A DNA stretch of 64,000 nt from Candidatus Brachybacterium merdavium (GTDB taxonomy: Bacteria > Actinomycetota > Actinomycetes > Actinomycetales > Dermabacteraceae): assembly GCA_019118275.1 (NCBI GenBank), contig DWZH01000079.1, positions 1-64,000 of the forward strand, given 5' to 3'. Positions 34,295-42,863 of the stretch are shown piece after piece (positions within the stretch are counted from its first letter, which is position 1; each line of letters opens with the position of its first letter). The translations under genes and the position numbers were made by a program. The notes beneath the pieces were generated by a model. The model had not been told where the DNA came from. It worked only from the letters and a program-made list of their open reading frames with translations, and ran no database searches.

Positions 34295-37030
34295 TCAGGC
34301 CGCGCGCACCGTCACCAGCTGCCGTGCCTCGAGCTCCGCGCGGGTGGCCCAGCCACCGAACAGACCGGCTCCCGGTTCCAGGTGCCGGCCCTCGGCGAGC
34401 GATCCGAGCTGGACGGCATCGAAGCCCATCCGGCCCAGCAGGGTCGTGACCAGCTGCTCGGCGCGGGGACCATCGGTCGCTGCCGCGATCGCCCGGCGCT
34501 CGGGGTCGCCGGCCGGCCGGCCTGCGTCCTCGATGTCGTGGTAGCCGATGTGGTTGAGGGTCTTCACCACGCTCGCGCCCTCCAGATGCGCCGCCAGGAG
34601 CTCGCTGGTCGACAGCGACCCGCTGTCGGGCACGGCCGCGGCCAGCCGCCTGCGGGCAGCGGCGAGCGCCTCGGCGTCGGCCGGGCCCCAGGGATTGGTG
34701 AGGTCCACGACCACGGCGCCGTGCACGGTCACGGGGTCCAGGGCGAGGGCAACGTGCAGCGGGACGGCCAGGATCACGATGTCGCACCGGGCGGCCAGAT
34801 CTCGCGGCCGCGCCTGGGCCGCACCGGGGATGCGGGCGGGCAGCTCCTCATCGTGCCGTCGGGAGGCGATCTGGACCTCGAGTCCGCCGCGCAGGGCGGT
34901 GCGGGCGATCGCGGTGCCCAGCTTGCCGGGCCCCAGGATCCCGATCCGAGGTGCTCGCGGGACGCGGTCCGGGCTCGCGGCGCGGTCCGGACCCGTGGGT
35001 CGGGGGGCACGATCCCGGCTCGCCGGCCGCGCGGCGCGGTCCGGGGAGGCGGCCGCGACCGCGGTCGCACGCCCGGCTGTCACCTCCGTCAGCAGGTCGG
35101 CGGCCACGGCATCGTTGCGGCGGAAGCAGGCGGCGTTGGTGCGGGGGCGGGCGAAGGCGCCCACGGGCAGCTCGGAGGTCCAGGGGCCGGTCGCCCACAG
35201 ACTGCGGTAGGAGCTGCCGTCCGGAGCGACCACGCGCTGTTCGGCGTCGATCTCGAGTCTGCCCGGGGCCTCGCGCGCCTCCCGGCCGATCGGCCGGGAG
35301 GCGGAGTCCGCCGTGCCACCCGGCGTGACCAGGCTGCGCAGCAGCGGGTTCGCAGAATCGGCCAGCGTGCGATGAGGCAGGAAGGCATCCAGCAGGGCGC
35401 CGGCCGTCACGCGCACGCCTCCGCCGCCGCGGGCGACGAAGCGAGCGTTCCCGTCGGCCCCGGCCTCGGCGCTGACCCGGGTGCGGGGGCCGAGGAACCC
35501 GACCACCCCCGCGCGCTCGAGCGCCAGCAGCTGGTTCAGGCGGTGGGGCGGCGGCCCGGAGTCGACGAAGCTGAACAGCGAGTGCCACCACCGCGGGTAG
35601 GCACTGTGCGCGCCGCCGCGCAGACGGCTGGCGGGCAGCAGGTCCACCAGGGCTCCGCTGATGCGCAGCAGCACCTGGAACAGAGCGCGCGCCTCGGTGG
35701 TGTCACCGGTGGTGCGTGAGCGCAGATCGTTCTCGATGTGCCGGACCACCGCGTCGCGGGTGCCCCGGGGGCCCGCCTGCCCGTCGAGCCAGCCCAGCGG
35801 ATCGTCCAGCCAGGCCAGCAGCTCCTCGCCGGGTGCGGCCCGCGGCGCGGAGGGGACGGCACGCGAGATCTCCGCGGCGATCAGCGGCACGACGTCCTGG
35901 CGGAAGTCGAGGCGGCCGTCGGCGTCCTCACGGGCCCGGAGCTGCTCATCGGTGACATGGGCGAGATCGCGCGGACCAGCCGGGCGACCCTCGTCGTCGA
36001 CCTTGGAGTGGTAGGGCACCCCACGCCGGGAGCCGAGCCGGAGCACCGGCTCCAGACCCGAGGGCAGGTAGCGCAGCCGGCCCGGCATGCCGGGGACGGG
36101 ATCGGGCTCGAAACGTCCCCCACGGCCCTCGGTCAGCAGCGCCATCAGGTCGATCAGCCCCAGCCCCATCCCGCGCACGATCACCTCCTGGCCGGGGGCG
36201 AGAGCGGCGATGTCGGCGTCCGCGGCCTGGGCGGGGCCGACATAGGTCAGGCCATGGCGGCGTGCGAAGGCAGCCAGCTCATGGCGCTCGGCGTCGGGGC
36301 GGGCGTCGGTGTGGCCGGCGGCCAGCAGCACCAGATCTGCGTGCAGGGGGTCCCGGTTCTCCAGATCCACCTGCCACGGCCCGTCCCCGTGCCCCTCCGA
36401 CCGTCCGGGCCCATTTTTCTGCCGTCTGGGTTCGGCGGGCAGCGCGGGCCCGTGCCCCTGGCCAGGCCCGCGCCCCTGGTCAGGCCCGTGCCCCTCGTCG
36501 GGTCCGGTCGCGCCGAGGTCGTGGATCGCCGAGGCGTAGGCGCGGTGCACGGTCACCTGGACCGTCGAGGGCAGGGCTGCCAGCACCTGCCCGAAGCACC
36601 ATTCGAGGTACAGGGCCTGCACCCGACGGCTGGCGAAGTCGTCGGCCGTCAGCTCCTCGATCTCGCGCAGCCGTTGGGTCCCGGCGGTGGGGGCGGTCAG
36701 GCGACCGGCGCGGATCTCGGCGGCCCACTCGGCCAGGGAGGGGCCGGGCCGGACCGGTCCGGCGCACCGCACTGACTCGTCAGTGAACATCGTCACGTCC
36801 TGGGCCCGGGAGTTCATCAGCAGCAGGGGGCTCTCGTCGGCGCGCCAGATCCTTCCCGAACCGGGCATGTGCGGATCGATCACATCGATGTGCAGCGGCC
36901 GGGCGCGCAGGGCGGCGGCCGGCCCGGGCAGCGCCACGTGGGCGGCGACGCGCTCGAGCACACCGATCGCCCGCGGCCCGCCGCCGATGATCGCCAGCCT
37001 CACGGCCGCCGCCCCGCTGGGAGTGCTCAT
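34295..37030 (-). CDS. Fusion of FAD/NAD(P)-binding oxidoreductase and F420/NADP-reductase-like domain
   Basis: 911 residues. Residues ~1-650 form an FAD/NAD(P)-binding protein of the HpnW/FAD_NAD_binding_9 type: LAIIGGGPRAIGVLERVAAH, then PGSGRIWRADESPLLLMNSRAQDV and YLEWCFGQVL. A low-complexity Gly/His/Gln insert sits near 170-200. After an Arg/Pro/Asp-rich linker, residues ~695-911 are a second Rossmann domain like NADPH:F420 reductases: IGILGPGKLGTAIA, IVILAVPL, VVVDLTNPWGP and VVKTLNHIGYHDIED. ATG 37030 follows GAAGGGA. It is divergent from an ABC importer and two flavin monooxygenases, so it likely supplies reduced cofactor or acts on the same substrate. Confidence 0.8.
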   Translation of the reverse strand: MSTPSGAAAVRLAIIGGGPRAIGVLERVAAHVALPGPAAALRARPLHIDVIDPHMPGSGRIWRADESPLLLMNSRAQDVTMFTDESVRCAGPVRPGPSLAEWAAEIRAGRLTAPTAGTQRLREIEELTADDFASRRVQALYLEWCFGQVLAALPSTVQVTVHRAYASAIHDLGATGPDEGHGPDQGRGPGQGHGPALPAEPRRQKNGPGRSEGHGDGPWQVDLENRDPLHADLVLLAAGHTDARPDAERHELAAFARRHGLTYVGPAQAADADIAALAPGQEVIVRGMGLGLIDLMALLTEGRGGRFEPDPVPGMPGRLRYLPSGLEPVLRLGSRRGVPYHSKVDDEGRPAGPRDLAHVTDEQLRAREDADGRLDFRQDVVPLIAAEISRAVPSAPRAAPGEELLAWLDDPLGWLDGQAGPRGTRDAVVRHIENDLRSRTTGDTTEARALFQVLLRISGALVDLLPASRLRGGAHSAYPRWWHSLFSFVDSGPPPHRLNQLLALERAGVVGFLGPRTRVSAEAGADGNARFVARGGGGVRVTAGALLDAFLPHRTLADSANPLLRSLVTPGGTADSASRPIGREAREAPGRLEIDAEQRVVAPDGSSYRSLWATGPWTSELPVGAFARPRTNAACFRRNDAVAADLLTEVTAGRATAVAAASPDRAARPASRDRAPRPTGPDRAASPDRVPRAPRIGILGPGKLGTAIARTALRGGLEVQIASRRHDEELPARIPGAAQARPRDLAARCDIVILAVPLHVALALDPVTVHGAVVVDLTNPWGPADAEALAAARRRLAAAVPDSGSLSTSELLAAHLEGASVVKTLNHIGYHDIEDAGRPAGDPERRAIAAATDGPRAEQLVTTLLGRMGFDAVQLGSLAEGRHLEPGAGLFGGWATRAELEARQLVTVRAA

Positions 37031-37090
37031 CAGGTGAATCCCTTCTGACGTGGAACTGTGACGCAGTATGGATGCGCCATAGCCGTTACC

Positions 37091-37132
37091 TTGCATGCCC
37101 ATTAGCGTCGCTTATAGATTGCGAGCTCGCAA
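37091..37132 (+). promoter_or_regulatory. Promoter with palindromic operator candidate for the importer operon
   Basis: TTGCAT (37091-37096), 16-bp spacer and TATAGA (37113-37118) are followed at once by the perfect 14-bp palindrome TTGCGAGCTCGCAA (37119-37132), which would sit at the transcription start. The region is shared with the divergent fusion gene (start 37030). A repressor or LysR-type regulator site is plausible. Confidence 0.5.
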
Positions 37133-37176
37133 GCTCCGGTCTCTTCCCGTACATCCCCGTCACGGAAGGCAGTCCC

Positions 37177-38253
37177 ATGTCTCCATCGCCCGTGTCCACG
37201 TCGACGGCGCCCCCGGCCCCGGCCGGTGCCGCTCCCGCCCCGACGCCCGCACGCACTCCTGCCTCCGGCGCGGGCCCCTCCTCGTACCCCCAGCCCGGTG
37301 GCGCGGACGGTCGCGACGGAGAGGACCTCTCGCAGCTGGAGGACCTCTCGCAGCTGCGAGTGGTACCCGCCCGGCACCCGGGCCGAGTGCTGCTGGCGGT
37401 GGTCGTGGGCCTGCTGGTCGCCGCCGTGCTGTTCTCCTTCGTCACCAATCCCCGCTGGGAGTGGGGCGTGGTCGCCCGGTGGTTCCTCGCCGAGTCGATC
37501 CTCCGCGGCCTGCTGGAGACGCTGAAGCTGACCGCCGTGGCGGGGGTGCTCGGCTTCGGGCTGGGACTGGTGCTGGCCCTGATGCGCCTGTCGGCGTCAC
37601 GGCTGATCTCCGGGGTGAGCTGGACGTTCTCCTGGATCTTCCGGTCCACCCCGCTGCTGGTGCAGCTGCTGCTCTGGTACAACCTGGGCTACCTGTACGA
37701 GCGGGTGAGCGTGGGGATCCCCTTCACCGAGATCGCCCTGATCGACACCCGCACCAGCGATCTGATGACCCCGATGCTGGCCGCGATCCTGGGGCTGGGC
37801 CTGCACCAGGCGGCCTACGCCGGCGAACTGATCCGCGGCGGCATCCTCTCGGTCGACCAGGGCCAGCTCGAGGCGGCCGGGGCGCTGGGCATCCCCGCCC
37901 GGGACCGCTCCCTGCGGATCGTCCTGCCGCAGGCGATGCGGGCGATCCTGCCCACCGCCTTCAACGAGATCATCGGCCTGGTCAAGGGCACCTCGATCGT
38001 GTACGTGCTGGCCCATGCCGAGCTGTTCTTCACCGTCCAGCTGATCTATGGGCGCACCCAGCAGGTGCTGCCGATGCTGCTGGTCGCGACCGTCTGGTAC
38101 GTGGTGATCACCTCGCTTCTGTCCATCGCGCAGTACTACATCGAGCGCCACTACGCCAAGGGCGCGGTACGCACTCTCCCGCCCACCCCGCTGCAACGAC
38201 TGCGCGCCGGCCTCACCCGCCGCCGGCCCGTCCCGAGAGGAGCCTGGGCATGA
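37177..38253 (+). CDS. Amino-acid-type ABC importer permease
   Basis: 358 residues. A Pro/Ala-rich cytoplasmic tail (~60 residues) precedes the HisM/GlnP-type permease: ILRGLLETLKLTAVAGVLGFGLGLVLALMR, SWIFRSTPLLVQLLLWYN and the ATPase-contact loop AGALGIPARDRSLRIVLPQAMRAILP. The ATG at 37177 has GGAAGG 8 nt upstream; an open frame further upstream is not needed. First gene of a five-gene run in which every junction overlaps (ATGA). Confidence 0.9.
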   Translation: MSPSPVSTSTAPPAPAGAAPAPTPARTPASGAGPSSYPQPGGADGRDGEDLSQLEDLSQLRVVPARHPGRVLLAVVVGLLVAAVLFSFVTNPRWEWGVVARWFLAESILRGLLETLKLTAVAGVLGFGLGLVLALMRLSASRLISGVSWTFSWIFRSTPLLVQLLLWYNLGYLYERVSVGIPFTEIALIDTRTSDLMTPMLAAILGLGLHQAAYAGELIRGGILSVDQGQLEAAGALGIPARDRSLRIVLPQAMRAILPTAFNEIIGLVKGTSIVYVLAHAELFFTVQLIYGRTQQVLPMLLVATVWYVVITSLLSIAQYYIERHYAKGAVRTLPPTPLQRLRAGLTRRRPVPRGAWA

Positions 38254-39293
38254 GCCTTACCGATCACACCCATCCGGCTCACCCCCATCCCGAGCACACC
38301 CACCCTGCTCACCCCCACCCCGATCAGCCGCGATCGCCAGATTCCGGCCCGGGATCGACGATCTCCGGCTCGGACCCTGACCGGGGCCGTGTCCTGGCTG
38401 CGGCGACAGGGGGGCTGGTCACGGTCCGCGGGGTCCGCAAGTCCTTCGGGGACCTGGAGGTGCTGCGGGGTATCGACCTGACCGTGCGCCCCGGCGAGGT
38501 CACCGCGATCCTGGGCCCCTCCGGCTCGGGCAAATCCACCCTGCTGCGCACCATCAACCACCTCGAGACCATCGACGCCGGGCTGATCACCCTGGACGGC
38601 GAGGTGATCGGGTACCGCCGCGAGGGGAACCTGCTGCACGAGCTGCCCGAACGGGAGGTGCTGCGCCAGCGCACCCAGGTCGGCATGGTGTTCCAGGGCT
38701 TCAACCTCTTCGCCCACATGACCGCGCTGCAGAACGTGGCCGAGGCGCCCCGTCGCGCGCTCGGCGTCCCCAAGCGGATCGCCGAGGCCCGGGCCCGCGA
38801 GCTGCTGGCCCTGGTGGGTCTGGCGGAGAAAACCGGCGAACATCCCCGGCGCCTGTCCGGCGGTCAGCAGCAGCGGGTGGCGATCGCCCGGGCGCTGGCG
38901 CTGGACCCGAAGGTGCTGCTGTTCGACGAACCCACCAGCGCCCTGGACCCGGAGCTGGTCGAGGAGGTCCTCGCCGTGATCCGGCGTCTGGCCCGACAGG
39001 GCACGACGCTGATGATCGTCACCCACGAGATCTCCTTCGCCCGCTCCGTCGCCGACACCGTCGTGTTCATGGACCGCGGGGCGATCGTCGAGCAGGGCCC
39101 GCCCTCCGCGGTCATCGACCATCCCGCCCACGACCGCACTCGCTCCTTCCTGCAGCGGGTGCGCACCGGCGAGGAGGAGCCGTCTCCGCGCCAGGACGCC
39201 CCTGCCCCAGCCCACCGCGAGGACACCACCTCGCCGTCCCACCCCGCGTCCATCCCCACGTCCGTCCCCCGGCCCGCCGAGGAGCAGTCATGA
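38250..39293 (+). CDS. Amino-acid-type ABC importer ATPase with His-rich N-terminus
   Basis: 347 residues. Walker A GPSGSGKST, Q-loop VFQGFNLF, signature LSGGQQQR, Walker B VLLFDEPTSALD and the switch His in VTHEISFA are all intact. The first ~25 residues are two copies of HTHPAHPHPE/D, encoded by 30-bp repeats at 38265-38294 and 38295-38324; such a tail is not part of the family and could bind metal. The C-terminal ~45 residues are Pro/Ser-rich. ATGA overlap with the permease gene. Confidence 0.92.
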   Translation: MSLTDHTHPAHPHPEHTHPAHPHPDQPRSPDSGPGSTISGSDPDRGRVLAAATGGLVTVRGVRKSFGDLEVLRGIDLTVRPGEVTAILGPSGSGKSTLLRTINHLETIDAGLITLDGEVIGYRREGNLLHELPEREVLRQRTQVGMVFQGFNLFAHMTALQNVAEAPRRALGVPKRIAEARARELLALVGLAEKTGEHPRRLSGGQQQRVAIARALALDPKVLLFDEPTSALDPELVEEVLAVIRRLARQGTTLMIVTHEISFARSVADTVVFMDRGAIVEQGPPSAVIDHPAHDRTRSFLQRVRTGEEEPSPRQDAPAPAHREDTTSPSHPASIPTSVPRPAEEQS

Positions 39294-40390
39294 CCCCACA
39301 TGCCCACACGCCACACGCCCATACCCTCCGCGCACACGCCTCCCGCGCCCATGTCCCCCGCACCGTGTCCCGCCGCGCTCTCGCGGCCACCGGGCTGCTG
39401 CTGCCGCTCAGCGCCCTCGCGGCCTGTTCCGATCCGGCCCCCGCGGCAGCGGGCGGTGGCTCCGACGGCGCTGGCAGCTCGGGCGGCTCGGGCGGCTCCG
39501 GGGGCTCGGACGGAGGATCCGCGGCCTCCGACGGGGGCGGCGCGAGCGGCGGCACCATCGACACCAGCGGCACCCAGGAGCTGATCCGCTCCACGGCCGA
39601 CGAGGAGATCGCCGCTCTGCTGCCCCCGGAGATCGCCGAGACCGGGACGCTGCGAGTAGGCGTCAACGGCACCAGCTCCGCGCCGCTGTCCTTCCTGGCC
39701 GACGACAACGAGACCTACATCGGCTCCGAGATCGACATCGCCCGCATCGTCGCCGACAAGCTCGGGCTCGAGTTCGAGCTGAAGCTGACCACCTGGGAGA
39801 ACTGGCCCCTCAAGCTCGAGGCCGGCGAGTTCGACGTGGTCCACGCCAACATCGGCATCAACGCCGAGCGGCTCGAGAAGTTCGACTTCGCCTCCTACCG
39901 GGCGGCCTACATGTCGTTCCTGGTCAGAGAGGGGGCCGACTTCTGGCTCGAGGACGCCGAATCCCTGTCCGGCCGCATCATCGCCGTCAGCCCCGCCACC
40001 AATCAGGAGCGCATCCTCACCGACTGGAACGCCGAACTGGAGGCCGCGGGCAAGGAACCGGCCGAGCTGAAGCACTACTCGAGCGACGCCGACACCCTGC
40101 TCGCCCTCGGGGCGGGCCGGGTCGACGGCTACCTCTCGCCCTTCGCCTCCCTGTCGTTCATCGCCTCCCGCCGCGAGGACTTCGAGCTGCAGGGGCGGAT
40201 CAACGCCGGCTGGCCCGACGAGACCCTGGTCGCCGGCACCTTCGCCGCCGGCAGCGGACTCGCCGAGCCCTACGCCGCCGCCCTCGACGCCCTGATCGAG
40301 GAGGGCACCTACGGCCAGGTCATGGATCGCTGGCTGCTGTCCGAGGAAGCCCTCCCCGCATCCCGCGCCCACACCCAGGAGAATCCATGA
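39290..40390 (+). CDS. Lipoprotein substrate-binding protein of the ABC importer
   Basis: 366 residues, family SBP_bac_3. The N-terminus is unusually His-rich (MTPHAHTPHAHTLRAHASRAH), then a twin-arginine-like SRRALAATGLLLPLSALAAC in which the lipobox ends at Cys. After a Gly/Ser-rich linker the binding domain runs ETGTLRVGVNGTSSAPLSFL, GSEIDIARIVADKLGLEFEL, FDVVHANIGINAERLEKFDF and SYRAAYMSFLV. The ligand is expected to be a polar amino acid or derivative, possibly sulfur-containing given the neighbours. Confidence 0.9.
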   Translation: MTPHAHTPHAHTLRAHASRAHVPRTVSRRALAATGLLLPLSALAACSDPAPAAAGGGSDGAGSSGGSGGSGGSDGGSAASDGGGASGGTIDTSGTQELIRSTADEEIAALLPPEIAETGTLRVGVNGTSSAPLSFLADDNETYIGSEIDIARIVADKLGLEFELKLTTWENWPLKLEAGEFDVVHANIGINAERLEKFDFASYRAAYMSFLVREGADFWLEDAESLSGRIIAVSPATNQERILTDWNAELEAAGKEPAELKHYSSDADTLLALGAGRVDGYLSPFASLSFIASRREDFELQGRINAGWPDETLVAGTFAAGSGLAEPYAAALDALIEEGTYGQVMDRWLLSEEALPASRAHTQENP

Positions 40391-41382
40391 GCACGACCAC
40401 CGCACATCCCGCCCCGACCGCCGGGCCGGGGCCCGAACATCCGAGCGGCACGCTCCCCGTGCTGGCCGTGGACCTGGTCACCGAGCCGGCGCTGCTGGAC
40501 GGGATCGGCGAGCTGGCCCGCGGCCTGGAGCAGGCCGGGATCGGTGCACTGACGCTCAGCGACGGCGGGCTGCACCCCCTCCACGTGGCGTCCCTGCTGG
40601 CTCCGCTGACCCGGGACATCGGGCTGCTGCCCCGTACCGACGCCGTCTACGTCGAACCGTTCCACCTGGCCACCCAGCTGATGAGCCTGGATCACATCTC
40701 GCGGGGGCGGGCCGGCTGGCTGCTGAGGGCCGAGACCGACCCCGCCGTGGCCGCAGCCGTCGGCCGGGCCGTGCTGGACCTGGGGGCGACCGCGCGCGAG
40801 GCGGCCGATGTGCTCACCGCCTCTCGGCTGCTGTGGGACTCCTGGGCACCGGATGCGGTGGTGCGCGACACCGAGCGCGGCATCTACGTCGACGCCTCCC
40901 GCCTGCAGTACGCGGACTTCGAGGGGGAGACGTTCTCGGTGCGCGGTCCCGCGATCACCCCGCGCTCCCCGCAGGGTCTGCTCCCGGTGCTGGTGGCCGA
41001 CACCGACCGGGAGGCCGTCGGCGAGCATGCGGCCTCCGAGCTGGCCGACGGTCGCGTGCTCGACCTCGACGTCTCGGTCGGGGCCCGCACCGAGACCGCG
41101 GCCGAGACCGTGAGGTCGGCGACCGCGAGCGAGGGCGGCCCGGCCCTGCGTCTGGTGCGCCTGGTGGGCCTGGACCTGGAGACGGACCCGCTGGGCACCG
41201 CCGGGCGCCTGGCCGCCGCTCTGCGCGAGCAGGGGCTGATCGCCCCGGCGCCCACCGCCGGGCACAGCCTGCGCCAGCAGCTGGGGTTGCCCCCGGCGAG
41301 CTTCGACATCGACCCCGCGCGCCGCAGCGACCGCGCCCGCCTGACGACGCGCGCCCACCTGACCACAGAGGATCCCGCATGA
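40387..41382 (+). CDS. Luciferase-like flavin-dependent monooxygenase (short form)
   Basis: 331-residue bacterial-luciferase-like TIM-barrel protein. Seen are LARGLEQAGIGALTLSDGG, DAVYVEPFHLATQLMSLDHISRGRAGWLLRAE and RDTERGIYVDASRLQYADFEGETFSVRGP, the last being the region that in relatives contacts FMN. It belongs to the group including SsuD- and NtaA-like oxidases but is shorter. It overlaps both neighbours by ATGA. Likely acts with the larger enzyme next door on the imported compound. Confidence 0.82.
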   Translation: MSTTTAHPAPTAGPGPEHPSGTLPVLAVDLVTEPALLDGIGELARGLEQAGIGALTLSDGGLHPLHVASLLAPLTRDIGLLPRTDAVYVEPFHLATQLMSLDHISRGRAGWLLRAETDPAVAAAVGRAVLDLGATAREAADVLTASRLLWDSWAPDAVVRDTERGIYVDASRLQYADFEGETFSVRGPAITPRSPQGLLPVLVADTDREAVGEHAASELADGRVLDLDVSVGARTETAAETVRSATASEGGPALRLVRLVGLDLETDPLGTAGRLAAALREQGLIAPAPTAGHSLRQQLGLPPASFDIDPARRSDRARLTTRAHLTTEDPA

Positions 41383-42737
41383 GCACCACCACAGCCGCCG
41401 CCACCCGAGCCGCCGCAGCCACCGCGCGCGGACCCCAGGCCCATCCCATCCATCCCGACCACACGCCGACCGGTCAGCTCTCGTTCGGAGTGTTCTTCCA
41501 GGGCGTGAACTCCTCGACCATCTGGCGCCTGCCCGAGAGCGGCGACCAGGTGGCCTTCGAGTCCTTCGAGTCGCTGGCGCGCACCGCCGAGCGCGGGACG
41601 TTCGCGGCGTTCTTCCTCGGCGAGGGACTGCGACTGCGTGAGCACCGCGGCGTGCCCTTCGAGCTGGACGTGGCCGGACGCCCCGATGCACAGACCCTGC
41701 TCGCGGCGCTGGCCGCGGTCACCGAGCGGATCGGTCTGGTCGCCACCCAGAACACCACCTACAACGACCCGGCCGATCTGGCCCGTCGCCTGCAGACCCT
41801 GGACCTGATCTCCGGGGGCCGCGCCGGCTGGAACATCGTGACCACCGACAACGCCTGGACGGGGGAGAACTTCCGGCGCGGCGGCTACCTCGACCACGCC
41901 GACCGATACACCCATGCCGAGGCGTTCGTGGACATCGCCGAGCAGCTGTGGCGCGGCGAGCAGGTCTCCCACGACGGCGACCACTACGGGGTGCGCGCCC
42001 AGGGCGACCTCCCGCGCTCCGCGCAGGGACAGCCAGTGCTGTTCCAGGCCGGGGCCTCTCCGGCCGGGCAGGACTTCGCCGCCCGCACGGCCGACGTCAT
42101 CTTCTCCCCGCACGGCACCCTCGAGGCGGCGATCGAGTTCCGCCGCAGCATCGTCGAACGCACCGTGGCCGCCGGACGCGATCCGTCGGCCGTGAAGATC
42201 CTGCCCGGCGCGGAGATCGTGCTGGCCCCCACCGAGCGGGAGGCCGAGGAGAAGGTGCGCTGGGTGCGTGACCTGCAGGTCGGGCCCGAGCAGGCGATCG
42301 CCCTGCTCGAGCAGTACTGGGGCCGCGACCTCTCCGCCTTCGATCCCGAGGGCCCACTGCCCGATGTGCCGCCGGAGGTCACCGAGTCCGGGGTGACCCG
42401 CGGGGCCGGCTTCCAGTTCGCCCAGGCGGAGGAGCTCACCCGCAGCTGGCGCGCGGAGGCCGCCGAGAAGGGCCAGTCGATCCTGGAGTTCGCCCGGGAG
42501 AAGTCCGGCTCGCGGCGGGGCTCGTTCACCGGCAGCTACGACGCGGTCGCGGACCGTCTGCTGGAGTTCGCGCGGCTGGGAGCGATCGACGGGCTGAACA
42601 TCACCCCGTGGCTGATCCCCTCGGGCCTGGACGACATCGTCGATCACCTCATCCCCCGGCTGCAGGACCGGGGTGTCTATCCCGCCGAGTACGCCGGGTC
42701 GACGCTGCGGGAGAACCTGGGCCTGCCGCCGCGCTGA
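41379..42737 (+). CDS. NtaA/SnaA/DmoA-type flavin-dependent monooxygenase
   Basis: 452 residues. Typical features are LSFGVFFQGVNSSTIWR, LARTAERGTFAAFFLGEGL, TQNTTYNDPADLARRLQTLD, SGGRAGWNIVTTDNAWTGENFRRGG and VLFQAGASPAGQDFAARTADVIF. Family members use reduced FMN and O2 to cleave C-N or C-S bonds (nitrilotriacetate, dibenzothiophene, dimethyl sulfide, S-modified cysteines). It ends the operon. The combination with an amino-acid importer parallels the ytm/ytn region of Bacillus, which processes S-modified cysteine; that parallel is inference. Confidence 0.9.
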   Translation: MSTTTAAATRAAAATARGPQAHPIHPDHTPTGQLSFGVFFQGVNSSTIWRLPESGDQVAFESFESLARTAERGTFAAFFLGEGLRLREHRGVPFELDVAGRPDAQTLLAALAAVTERIGLVATQNTTYNDPADLARRLQTLDLISGGRAGWNIVTTDNAWTGENFRRGGYLDHADRYTHAEAFVDIAEQLWRGEQVSHDGDHYGVRAQGDLPRSAQGQPVLFQAGASPAGQDFAARTADVIFSPHGTLEAAIEFRRSIVERTVAAGRDPSAVKILPGAEIVLAPTEREAEEKVRWVRDLQVGPEQAIALLEQYWGRDLSAFDPEGPLPDVPPEVTESGVTRGAGFQFAQAEELTRSWRAEAAEKGQSILEFAREKSGSRRGSFTGSYDAVADRLLEFARLGAIDGLNITPWLIPSGLDDIVDHLIPRLQDRGVYPAEYAGSTLRENLGLPPR

Positions 42738-42819
42738 GCCGAACCGCGGGAGAACCCGAGGCCGCCACCCTGCTGAGCCGGGTCGCGGGTGATCCGGCTC
42801 AGCCTCGAGCGGATCATCA

Positions 42820-42863
42820 CAAGCCATAAGCAGTGCTTGCGACGAGTGCCTACCATGGGCGGC
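42820..42863 (+). promoter_or_regulatory. Inverted repeat and leaderless -10 box of the LysR gene
   Basis: CAAGC (42820-42824) and GCTTG (42835-42839) form an inverted repeat with a 10-base spacer, a LysR-like operator shape. TACCAT lies 7 nt before the chosen ATG at 42864. Autoregulation is typical of the family but not shown here. Confidence 0.45.
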
